64,000 bases of DNA from contig VWZF01003276.1 of the NCBI GenBank assembly GCA_013396755.1, positions 2,419,346 through 2,483,345 on the forward strand. Direction: 5' to 3'. Within the stretch, counting starts at the first letter, position 1. Each line of letters opens with the position of its first letter. A model generated the notes under the pieces. It saw nothing but the letters and a program-made list of their open reading frames with translations. It made no database searches and was not told the DNA's origin. Made by a program: the position numbers and the translations under genes. Source of the DNA: Sclerurus mexicanus. Taxonomy: Eukaryota > Chordata > Aves > Passeriformes > Furnariidae. Below are positions 23,201 through 34,000 of this stretch, in pieces.

Positions 23201-23937
23201 GTGTGTGGCCTGGTGCTGAGGGCTGGCCAAGCTGGTGGTGGGTTTAACTCTTTGCCCAGAGGGAAGCAGGTGAGGAGAAGATGTGAATTGATGTCTTTAT
23301 TAAAGGCTCAATGCTTACGGCACGCATCATGGTACCTAAACCAGACAGGAATGAACAGGATGGGTGCCTGCACTTGTGGTTGTGAGTACCAGCAAAATTT
23401 CATTTGTCTTAATGGAGAAGTTGTTCTCCTTAGAGAAGGTGACCAGGAAGAGATGCCCAGTGCCTCAGGGACATGAGACAGCCATTCCCAGAAGAGCTGC
23501 TGTGCTTTTCAGCAAATGAAGGAGCACTGTGGTTCAGGAGGCTTGGTCTTGTCAGCAGGGAAACTGTTCATCAGAGATACACAACCTCATACATGGCGTT
23601 GGTGCTCTTCCACCAGCCAGCGTGTCAGTGGGTTTGTTACTTCTTCCATAACCTGATGTTAACTAAGGGCTCAGCTGTCTACCTGGACACACAGTGCCCA
23701 AGTATTTTTATCTACAAAAAAAATAAGTGCTTATGCTTGTACCCATTGCCAAAAGCACACTGTGAAACCAGCAGCAACCCTTACAGAAAGAGACTTGGAT
23801 GGCGACAGAGACATCAAGGCATGAGACTGACAGACGGCAAGAGGTGGAAAGGAGCCAGCTACCAGGAGTTTAAACAGCACAGCTTCAAAGGGGCAATCAC
23901 ATCAGAAAGGCACAGAGCTCTGCTGAACCAGTTTTAG
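23201..23937 (+). other. Two overlapping open frames, 91 and 154 codons
   Basis: A frame at 23201-23476 ends in TGA that overlaps the ATG of a second frame at 23473-23937. Together they keep about 735 bp of the plus strand open, in sequence that is GC-richer than its surroundings. The second product is rich in aromatic and basic residues with scattered Cys. No domain, signal peptide or transposon protein is recognised. In a vertebrate genome the ATGA overlap has no operon meaning. It may be a decayed retrocopy, an unspliced exon or chance. Confidence 0.15.
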
Positions 23938-23943
23938 CTATGG

Positions 23944-23972
23944 AGCTGGGACCCAGCTGTGCTGTTAACAGC
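23944..23972. repeat. Two adjacent palindromes
   Basis: AGCTGGGACCCAGCT (23944-23958; 7-bp arms around one base) is followed two bases later by the perfect 12-bp palindrome GCTGTTAACAGC (23961-23972). Confidence 0.6.
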
Positions 23973-26549
23973 TAGCTCTGCTAAACCAGACCTCAGCAGC
24001 CTTAGAACAGCCCTCCCCATCACTCCTTTGTGGCTCAAAAATGCAGAATGTTCCCTGACTCTTTTCCTCTGGCAGGATATCAGTGAGCTGGCATCTCATC
24101 TAGACACTAACATCCCGAGTGGGCAGTGATGAGGAAAGAGAGAGCCAAGATGTTGCTGTTAAGGGACAATTTTTCCATGTAATACATATAGACCAGGAAG
24201 GCTCTGTGACAGTGAGTATTATCAGAATTGATGCCTGATTATCCTACTCTGGAAAATTCTTTGGAGCTGTATCTAGTGGTCTTGTGCTAGCAGAGATATG
24301 AGACACCAGACTCAACATTTATTTGTTAAAACTATTTGTTAAAAAAAATGCACAGGCAAGCAGATGAACACCTAGTAACACCCTACGATGGAAAATATAA
24401 TAATACAACACAAAGTGGTTTAAAATTTACAGATCGAGTTAATGGAAAAAGTTAATACTTGACTGTTTACATTCATCTGGATAACTGTTGACAGGTTTTA
24501 TATAGGCTATAATATCCAGCTGGAAGATATTTGCTAATTTCATTTACAAGACAAAAGAAAAGGCTTAAGGTTTGAACTGACTCCCCCACTCCACAAGGAA
24601 AACATTTTATAAAAAAAATGCCACAACTATGTTAAGTTCCTGTGTAGAAAAGATTCATATGTAAGCATCAGACATAGTTCTCTTGAGGATGTTTTTAAAA
24701 TAGCCTTGAACATATAGCTTGATATGCTTCATTTTAAAGAATTTTCTTTAAAAAAATCCTTGCAGATATTTAATTTCTTTAGACATCTGAAATACTTATC
24801 ATGAGGACTGATCACTGCTTGTGAAAATGGTTCTTGCTTAGAGACAGATCTGATATCTGAGTCTTTTGAAAGGAGGACACTAAGATACCTTGCACAGGAT
24901 ATGCTACAAGGCATTTTAAAAAAGAAACAGCTGGTTCCTTCCAACCTGGGCAGGAGGCAGTCAGAATTTCCTTTGTTTTTCATAGATTTTAAACCAACCC
25001 TATTGTTTAGGGAAGGACTATGAGCTACCAAATGACTAAACAATATTGTGTCTTGTCTGTGCTACACCATCTGTCTTTGCAAAGCTACTGCAATATTAAG
25101 TCTTCCTGTATGGTGTTTCATGTTTTATGTATACTGTGATATCTTTTCATGGTATTAACTTAAATATTGCAATACTGTTTCCAGGTTTACAGAAAAATTC
25201 TTCCCTCTTTCTCAGCTTCCCATCAACAGACGTCGTCATATTCACTGGAATTCAGCAATTCTAACAGTGGGTAGGGGCTTCCTGCAGTCCACTTGCAAGG
25301 CTTTTTCCTCATAGTGTATATAGACTGCAGCCTTATGTTTCAGACAGACCAATGGACATAACTAAATTTCTGACAGTACCTTGCTGGCTGACAGATGGCA
25401 GGACAGACATTCCCTCTCATCAGGTGTCTCCTGCGTGACACATGGGGTGATGGAGAAATGGGCAGGAATAAAAGATTTTTAATGGAAAATGCAAATAATC
25501 ATTGTAAATTAACAGAAAGACTGGATTTTACTGAATTAAGAATATAGGGACTGGAATTCAAAATGTATTCATAACTAACTTAACACCAGAAGTTATCATG
25601 CAAGATGGTTCTAGGCACAACCTGGCTCTACCAAACCCCAGACTACACATCTAGGGCAACAGAACTATGCTCTAAGTGAAAGAGGGAAAAATCACTTTCT
25701 TTCCCCATTCTTAGAGATATAAGACAGAAACTCAGCAGTTTTAAATTTTAATAGAACAAATAGAGATTTAAATGATGCTTTGCAATAGCTTGAGAAAGTG
25801 CAAAGTATTCACTGATGAATTTAACTTGCATAAGTGTTTGACTACACCTGAAGTGAGTCTGAAGTTCATCTCCATACACATTTAAACATCTAAGAGCCAT
25901 GCCTCAGGACAACCTAGTGGTTTCATTTCCAAATTAAACTACTCTTCCTGAATACTTCCTCTATTTGGTCATCAGAGAGTCCTAAAAAGTTCTGTTAGAG
26001 TGAAGAGAAACCTTGATTAAAAGGAGACTGACCCACATCAATGTGCATTACACAAATAGGTTGGAATCAGGCAACAGCTTCTCCTTGAGTGTTCCTCTAG
26101 AAATACAGAAGCCTTGGAGACATCAGGACTAGTACTAAATTCTCCCTTATTTTTACCACCCAGGACTGCATCAGCCAAGCTTCTGAAAAGAAACTAATTT
26201 CTTTTTCTTTGGCTTAATTTTTGTCACTGTGTATTACAGGTAACAGACAAGGTTGGCAAGGGTGATGCTTTTGGGGCCTGATGGACACAGAATGACAGAC
26301 CTAAGAGATCACAAAAAAGACTACAAACTGGTGTATCTCAATAAGCCATTGAGCATAATGTCTAACATGGAGTAAAAATCAGACTCTTCAGAAATTTGTG
26401 GAAATACCTAGAGTGATGCATTAACTAACTTTCTAGAAAATCATGATTTTCATTTTTTATTACTTGGCATAACCAATTCTTCTCTTGGAAATGAGGCAAA
26501 AAGAAAGCAATATGCACAGAGGAAGCAATGTCAAATGACAAGAATACAG

Positions 26550-27437
26550 AGATGTTGCTTGCCACTGTAGGGAGAAAATTCATACAGCCAAAACTCAGCT
26601 GGAGTTGAAGCTGGCCAGAAACATGGAGGACAATAGAAAGAGGGTTTTTTTAAATATATTAATTGCAACAGACAGCATGTAAATATCATTGGCCCATTAC
26701 AGGATGAGGTCACCTCACAAACAGGGACACAGACAAGGCAGAGGTGTTTAACACTTTCTTTGCTTCTGTCTTCAACATGGATTGCAGAGCAAGGGGGTCT
26801 CTGTGCCCTGAGCTGGAGGACTATGACTGCAAGAATGATCAACTCCCAGTCAACCATGAAATTTTGTGGGATCTGCTGCTCCAGCTGGGCCCCTAAAAAT
26901 CTATGGGGCCTGATAGGATTCATCCCAGAATCCTCAAAGAGCTGCTGATGTCATTGCAAAAGCTCTCTTGATTTTTGAGTGGTCTTGGGAATCCAGAGAG
27001 GTCACAACTGTCTGAAATCTGGTGAATATTGTCCCAATTTTCAAGAAGACCTAGAAGGAGGACCCTGGAAACTACAGGCCTGTCGGTCTCACTGCAGTGC
27101 CTGGTAAAGTTATGGAGAAGATTATTCTGGGAAGTATTGAAAAACACCTGAAAGACAATGCAGTCATTGGTCACAGCCAGCACAGCTTCATGAAAGGAAA
27201 GTCTTGCTTATCAAACCTGATTTCCTTTCATGACAAGATAACCCACCTAGATGGTCAAGGGAAGCCAGTTGATGCCATTTTTTTGCATTTCAGTAAAACT
27301 TTCAACATTGTCACTCACAGGAGGCTTCTGGACAAAATGTTCAGCACACACAGCTGGATAAACACATCGTGTAGTGGGTGAGCAATTGGGTTGAGCACAG
27401 AGTGTAACAGTGAGTGGAGTGACATCAGACTGGTGAC
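26550..27437 (+). mobile_element. CR1 LINE, endonuclease-RT linker to RT core (5'-truncated)
   Basis: CR1 ORF2 sequence runs from the linker before the reverse transcriptase into the RT domain. Landmarks are 'gatcaactcccagtcaacc', 'gggattca'-like and 'atcccagaatcctcaaag' blocks, then the 'actacaggcctgtcggtct' block. A 94-codon open piece (27097-27381) carries GHSQHSFMKGKSCLSNL. RT motif A reads IFLHFSKTFN, where active CR1 copies have Asp at the catalytic position, so it is inactive. Earlier frameshifts break the ORF upstream. The 5' edge near 26550 is uncertain, and the endonuclease and 5' UTR are absent. It continues after the gap. Confidence 0.92.
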
Positions 27438-27776
27438 NNNNNNNNNNNNNNNNNNNNNNNNNNNNNNNNNNNNNNNNNNNNNNNNNNNNNNNNNNNNNNN
27501 NNNNNNNNNNNNNNNNNNNNNNNNNNNNNNNNNNNNNNNNNNNNNNNNNNNNNNNNNNNNNNNNNNNNNNNNNNNNNNNNNNNNNNNNNNNNNNNNNNNN
27601 NNNNNNNNNNNNNNNNNNNNNNNNNNNNNNNNNNNNNNNNNNNNNNNNNNNNNNNNNNNNNNNNNNNNNNNNNNNNNNNNNNNNNNNNNNNNNNNNNNNN
27701 NNNNNNNNNNNNNNNNNNNNNNNNNNNNNNNNNNNNNNNNNNNNNNNNNNNNNNNNNNNNNNNNNNNNNNNNNNNN
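27438..27776. other. Assembly gap, 339 N, inside the CR1 element
   Basis: Unknown bases. CR1 sequence is in the same orientation on both sides, and the two flanks are separated in the family by roughly this length, so the gap probably hides CR1 RT sequence, including the region of the second catalytic motif (FADD-like in CR1). Open frames reported through the N are artefacts. Confidence 0.95.
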
Positions 27777-28480
27777 AATGAGATGCTGGAAAGCAGGGCC
27801 ACAGAAAGGGAGCTGGGGGTTCTGGTCAATGGCAAGTTGAATCTGAGTCAGCAGTGCTCTGGCAGCCAGGAGGGCCAACCATGTCCTGAGGTGCATCAGG
27901 CAAAGCATCTCCAGCCAGTCGAGGGGATTGTCCTGCTCTGCATTGCACTGGGGTGGCCTCACCTTGAATATTGTGTGCAGTTTTGGGCACCAAAGCAAAA
28001 GAAAGATAGAAAGCCATTTGAGAGCATCCAAAGGAGGACAAAGAAGATGGTGAAGGGCCTTGAGGGGAAGCTGTATGAGGAGCAGCTGAGGGCACTTGGT
28101 GTGTTCAGCCTGGAGGAGACTGCGGGGACACCTCATTGCAGTTTCAACTTCCTTGTGAGGGGAAGAGAAGAGGCAGGCACTGATCTCTTCTCTGTGGTGA
28201 CCAGTGACAGGACCCCAGGGAATGGCCTGAAGTTGTGTCAGGATGAGTTTAGGCTGGGTATTAGAAAAAGGTTCTTCACCCAGAGAGTTGGGCACTGGAA
28301 CAGGCTCCCCAGGAAAGTGGTCACAGCACCAAGCCTGAAAGAATCAAAGAAGTGTTTGGATGATACTCTCAGGCACATGATGTGACTCTTGAGGATGGTC
28401 CTGTGCAGGGCTATGAGTTGGACTCAATGATCCTTGTGGGTCCCTTCTAACTCAGCATGGTCTCTGATTCTGTGATTCTG
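27777..28480 (+). mobile_element. CR1 LINE, C-terminal ORF2 and 3' end
   Basis: This is the continuation of the CR1 at 26550. A 200-codon open stretch (27783-28385) shows the CR1 C-terminal signatures HLEYCVQFWAP, then KKDR, MVKGLEGKLYEEQLRALG, LFSVVTSDRTPGNGLKL and HWNRLPRKVV. A change of frame replaces the usual segment after FSLEE (around 28115-28165). The element ends in a 3' UTR with 'ggttggactcaatgatcc'-type sequence and the terminal octamer repeats ATTCTGTG ATTCTGT at 28467-28480. The long minus-strand frames over this region are antisense shadows. Confidence 0.93.
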
Positions 28481-30816
28481 TAATGAATTAAATTGCCTGG
28501 CTTGGTGGGCATAGAATGTGAGTCATTTGCTTCAGTAGTTGTTATTTTACTTAACTCAATACTGAGATCAACACAAAAAATTATTTCAAGCAAATAAAAC
28601 AAACATTTATTTTTAGAGCTTACTATTCAACATTTTAATACCATTTGTATTCTTCTTAATATTAGCTTGGCACTTCAGAGGCCAATATGAGGGTTGTCCT
28701 TTTTTAACATTTCTCAAGGCAGTAATCCAATTCCACATGAGCTGTAATTACCTACACCAAAGGGATGTGGATTATTACTTTTGAGAAAACAGTGTGAAGG
28801 GATGGCTAGTCCAGCAGTCTTCTTTTTCAACTGAGAAGTTATAAAGATCATGGTCATTGCAATCTGAAAGGGGTCATCTTTCTTTTGTAGATTTGCATTC
28901 ATATTTGCCTTTTGAATATGAAAAAGTCTATTTTTTAACATGGAGAGGAAAGGTAGCTATTCTGCATGCTTTTCCATTAATGGGAAGCTGCTCTGTATGA
29001 GCAATTAAACCAAAAATAAATAAAGCCTATTTCTATCTGGAAGCACAATCTAGTCAAACACCAAACACATAGTCAAAACAAAGGCCTTTGAAAGCTGGCA
29101 TAACTCCAGAAAAAAATTACAAAGCAAAGGATATTCAGTTTTGAGCTGTGTTGAACAAAGTAGAAAATAAACACCTCTTGAATTCACACAGCAGATACGT
29201 TTGTTTTGATCTGAACTTTTGTAATCTCAACTCAAAAGTAAAGATTTGTTGAAAATGAAGTGATGGCATAAGAGACTTACAAAGAAGCAACTGAGAGGTG
29301 TCAATGACACTGTTCAGAAAAAACATTCCAGTTATCAGGAATAAGCAGAGTGGAAAAAATAAATATGGCCATCTGAAATCACTTAAGCTTTCATTACCAT
29401 TCACAATGAAACTTAGAAAATACATGATTTTTCTATTACTGCACAATAACCAAAATAAAACCTAGAAACTCAGAAAAGAAGATGGAAATAGGAGAAAAAA
29501 AAATTTTTCCAAGAAAAATACTATGCAAAAACAGTTTTCCATTCCTTTAAATCCCAGAATCCCAAAATCCAGGAGGAATGGGCTCCTGCATATCTGAAAA
29601 GCAGCTTCAGAATTTGTCATACTCTGCTTATTGAATTCCTCTCCCAGTAGATCTTCCAAGAATTATGTGAATGCCAATGGTAAAACAGCTGCTCATGAAC
29701 AGCTAAACAACCAGCCATGGCTGGTTGGGTCTTTCCTCATTAGGATGGAAACAAAAAGGAAGTTCTAGAAGTACATAGCTAAGGCTGTGGATACTATGCA
29801 GCTTAACACAAGCCAAGTTCGTTTTCCTCCCATACACAGGTTTAGGTTTTTCGGGGGTGTTTTTTTGAGTTGTCTTTAAGGACTTCAGTGCTAATGCTAT
29901 AAAGGTCTCTGTTAAGATATCATACACATTATAGTGTTACAGTTAATGTGCAATCATTGATTGACACAATGACTGACCTGCAAAGTCCTAACAGGTTTTC
30001 AGTCACGTTAGTGGCATCACCAAATTCTAATCGAATTCTGATGAAGTCTGAAATACATTCATTATGGAATATTACCATCTCCTAAGGGAGGATGTACACT
30101 GCAAGGTATTGCAAGAAATAAGTCCTTGGTTGTCAGTTTCAGTAGTTGCCCTGGGGGACACTGGAAAGGCGATGACTGAAATTTATTACGAGTAAATAAT
30201 TATATATGCAAATTCCTAGGATATTTGAAAATAGTTTTTAACTCTTTTTGAGATCATATGTGACTGAATACCTAAAAATTGATACTTGCATTGAAGTATC
30301 AAAAAATTTGAAAAAAAAATAACAGATACTAGGGTGAGAGTCTGAGAAGCTGTAATAATTTTTCAAATAGAATTGTCTGAATATCCAATTGTTCTCCACT
30401 TTATTTAAGTTCCTTTAATCAATTTATCTTTCTTCAAGTTACCAATATCCCCATATTTTCCCAGTGTTGACTTCCTTGGAAACTTCTTAAGCAGCATGAC
30501 ACAGACATACAAGTAGGACTCAAGAGCACTCTAATGGATACAAAAATTAATGGATACAATTTGACATTGAGAGAGCTACCTTGCAGAGCTGGCATGGTGC
30601 TTGGCCACTGCCCACCTTTCACTGCATTGTAAGCCACATTTTTTCCCACAAGCTCAGTTGTTTCTTCCAGAAGTTTTAAGAGTTTGCTGAGGATTTGAAG
30701 CAAATGCTTTATCAGCTAAAAATTAACTTTAAGGAAAAAAAAATAATGACAAAGAAAAGTAAGGGTCTCTGGATTTCTCAGGATTTTCATGATTAAATTC
30801 TGTAAAAAAATCAGAA
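28481..30816. other. Intergenic, nothing recognised
   Basis: AT-rich sequence without identifiable repeat, RNA or coding signal. A 103-codon minus-strand frame (29135-29446) has no recognisable content. Confidence 0.55.
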
Positions 30817-31045
30817 ATCATAGAATCACAGAATAATAGAATTATTTGGGTTGGAAGGGACCTTAAAGTTCATGTGTTTCCACACCGTTGCCGTGGTCAG
30901 GGACACCTTTCACCAAACCAGATTCCTCAGAGCTCTATCCAACCTGACCTTGAACACTTCCAGTTGTGACTTCAGTCACAACTTCTCTGAGCAATCTGTT
31001 CCAGTGCCTCACCACCCCCACACTAAGTCTTTGTAGTGCAAGAGT
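30817..31045 (-). mobile_element. CR1 LINE 3' end, reverse strand
   Basis: The plus strand opens with 'atcatagaatcacagaat', the reverse complement of the CR1 terminal octamer. 'gggttggaagggacctta' follows, then the antisense of the CR1 3' UTR and last ORF2 codons ('aacctgaccttgaacacttcc', 'ctgttccagtgcctcaccac'). It is a typical 5'-truncated insertion of about 230 bp with its 3' end to the left. Confidence 0.93.
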
Positions 31046-34000
31046 TTAGTGGCCAGTTCTTGTCATATTTTGTTAATTAAAAACACCCCCATTGTTATCA
31101 GTCACCATAAATGAAACCTCATAATCTATCTGCTGACATGATGACTTACACTGTCTGTGTCCGTCCTTCAATGTGGTGACCAGTTCCCTTTGCAATGCAC
31201 TTAGCAGAAGTACTTCATGTTACCTCGTCTTGCAGCTCAGACAATGGGGTTCTTCATCTTAACGAACATAGCATATGGCAGGTGGGTTTGCCTGTGAAGG
31301 GGCATCTCAACTGTATTGCAAAAGGGAACAGTGGAAGTACTATTTTGAGCCATCTCAGGATTTGTGGGAATCTGTATTTCCTCAGCCTCAAATCATGCAT
31401 TGCTTTCTAGACCTGCAGAGATAGTTCATTCTGCCCTGGTTATATGAGCAAGGGTAAAAGCTGACACACCAGGTAGAGAACATGTTAAACAGCACTGAGT
31501 GATAAAAAACAGTGGGCTTGTATTTACACTGAACAGAAGATGCACACTAGAGCTTTCCTTGTTTTTTAATTTCCTTGGGGCCAACGGCAAAACTCAAGGA
31601 AAGCTTCTAGACTGGGTCTCCAGGAACTGTATTTTGCCTTGAACTCAGTGGTGTTGCTAGGAGCAAATAAACACATTTCTTTGCTTAGTGTAGATCTATA
31701 TCCTTGCTATTCCTGTCCTACAGCAAATGCCGAGAGGAAGATGAGGTTCTTTCATGATTTTAGAGAAGAGAGCCTGGGGTTTGAATAAAATAATATTCCG
31801 GATTAAGCCAAGCTTATATTAAGACTTTTAAGCATCTGGGAGTACTACACATGCGTGTAAACAGAAGAGGATCTGCAAACATACATTGATTCAGACTCTC
31901 TCCTCTGCATGTGATACCAAGTCTCTGGTGTACAGAGAGCACAGTTGTGAGACAGACCTGCAGCAGATATGACAATTCAGGCATCCAGGTCTTGAGACTC
32001 TTTATAAAAGGTACTCAGGGAACAGGTCCATAGATATTCTCTGTCAGCATTTTTACTTTTCATCACTATGACAACACAGCTCTCTTATGCTACCAGAGAC
32101 TCCTGTACTGCTGGAAATGCACTATGAAAATACTGTTGGAAAAGCACTCTGACTGCTTGGACTGTGGCTGACTATTTACAGCTCTTACCACAAACAGGTA
32201 CACTCCTATGGCTTTAATTTGGTATCCTAATTTTTAAATTGTACGGCTTCTAGTTCTTTAGAAAAACACCTTTGAAGAGTCTACTTGACTTGGACAACTC
32301 CTTGTCTATGCCGAAGTTTACCAGTCTAGCTAGCTGGCTCAGACCACAGCAAACTCCTGCTACTTTTGGATGCTCCCTACCCAGTGAAACCTGGCATGGG
32401 GCAATGATTTCAGCAGGAGAGATCCTGCAGCTGCTCAGCTTACATCATTCAGGAAGGTAACTAGCAAAGGTCTCTTCTTCAAAATGCAGTCACCTGCACT
32501 GGGAAACTACCAACTGGCTCAAGTGTCCAAGACTTTCATGTTGTCAAGGTCTCATTTTACCTGTTTTAGCTTCTGCATAATCTCCTATTCTCTACTGTTT
32601 TAGACTGTGAACTACCCTGAGCAGGGAATTTCTCTTAATCAAAATATAATGGACTATAAGATGAGGGCCTTGAATTCAGTCAAAAGGTCTCAACTTTAAG
32701 TTATAAGGGCTCTGTAAGTTACAGAGTCACAGGCTATGTGAGCACATGTGTAGGCCTATAAAGATATTTGTACATACATAGATTTGTAAATACACATATA
32801 ATTCAAATTTTTGACATGCTGCATGTACACAATAAGAAATTTTACTTAAATTTAGACATCTAAATCTATACTTACCATATCTGACTCTCTTCACGAGCGA
32901 AGAGGAGAAATAAGAAGTGTCCAAAACAAAACCCCATCCATCTACATTACACCGTGGAATGTTTTATGATAAAATCATTTTTTAAAAACTGAAGTAGCCT
33001 AGAGAGTGAAAAGGTAGACTGCAATGAATCATATACAATTTGTAACAAAAACTGAAACAGCCCCAAGACCTTTCGGTATGATGTTGCACTTTTACTGAAT
33101 CTTCTCCATTTCAAAATTCATCACAGCAGACTGTCACTTACATTGTATAGGGCTGTTATTTCAGTATTCCCTTAAGAAGTAATAATTTTCCACGTGCTGG
33201 GGATATTATTGTAAAAATACTTTCTACATAAAAAAATGCTGTGTGCATTTTGATTCAAATACTAAAAGCAGCCAGAAAAACAGTTTTTGCCTTCGGTTCT
33301 TTATCAGTATGTATGTCTCGCTAATGGAGTCTTGCTTAGCTGCATTACCAACAAGGGAGGTTTCTAAGAAACTGTGAACAAGAGGTTTCCATTACAAGGA
33401 GTTCAGAGCTTGGTGAAGTGCCCTCAGATGCAAAGAAGCTCTGAGGAAATCGGATTTGCACATGCGCATGGGGGAGAGGACAGGAGGGAGAAAAGAGAAA
33501 TAACTGGGGATCGGAGGATTCTTTTAGCTAATATTTCTGCCAAAGGAACTCTTTCTGTTCTACTTGCTAACATATCCTTTTGTGAAAAGGACCCTGGCAC
33601 ATTTTCTTAAAATCTAAAGCAAGCAGGATTCACGCCAGAAAGATTTGTATGTACAGGAAAGGTAAATTTCATTCCCTGAAACAAGTAACAACGTGGACAT
33701 TCATTTTCTGTTATTATAGTGGTTTCTTTGGTTAGTAATTCCTTCCAAACTGATATAAACTACTCTGAAGAACATATAGGGCTCTTATTCTGAACTAGTG
33801 GCCCTGAGGAAGCTAAGTGCAGTGGTTTACATTAGCATTTTCCAGCTATCCGCTCTGTCTCTCTGCTTGAGGTAAATGCACAGTAGGTGAGACAAAAAGC
33901 AGGGCCTGGTTTGCACTAGTGCACAGTACAGCACAGTGTTTTTGTCACTATATATTAAGATACCAGCTGATGAAAAGGAAGAAGGTGCCAAGGCTGGAAA

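Larger units (their letters stand above)
22741..26549. other. Intergenic, no gene recognised
   Basis: Includes a TAATTA/POU-motif cluster (22931-23015), a GC-richer zone with two overlapping open frames (23201-23937) and adjacent palindromes (23944-23972), all listed separately. From about 24130 to 26549 the sequence is AT-rich and nothing is recognised. Confidence 0.5.

Noticed and set aside
26531..26923. 130-codon minus-strand open frame
   Set aside because: It lies almost wholly antisense to CR1 ORF2 sequence and has no independent support.
27391..27840. Open frames spanning the N run
   Set aside because: Most of the codons are unknown bases.
27315..28295. 326-codon minus-strand open frame
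   Set aside because: It is the antisense of the CR1 element and is carried through the 339-N gap, so its length is an artefact.
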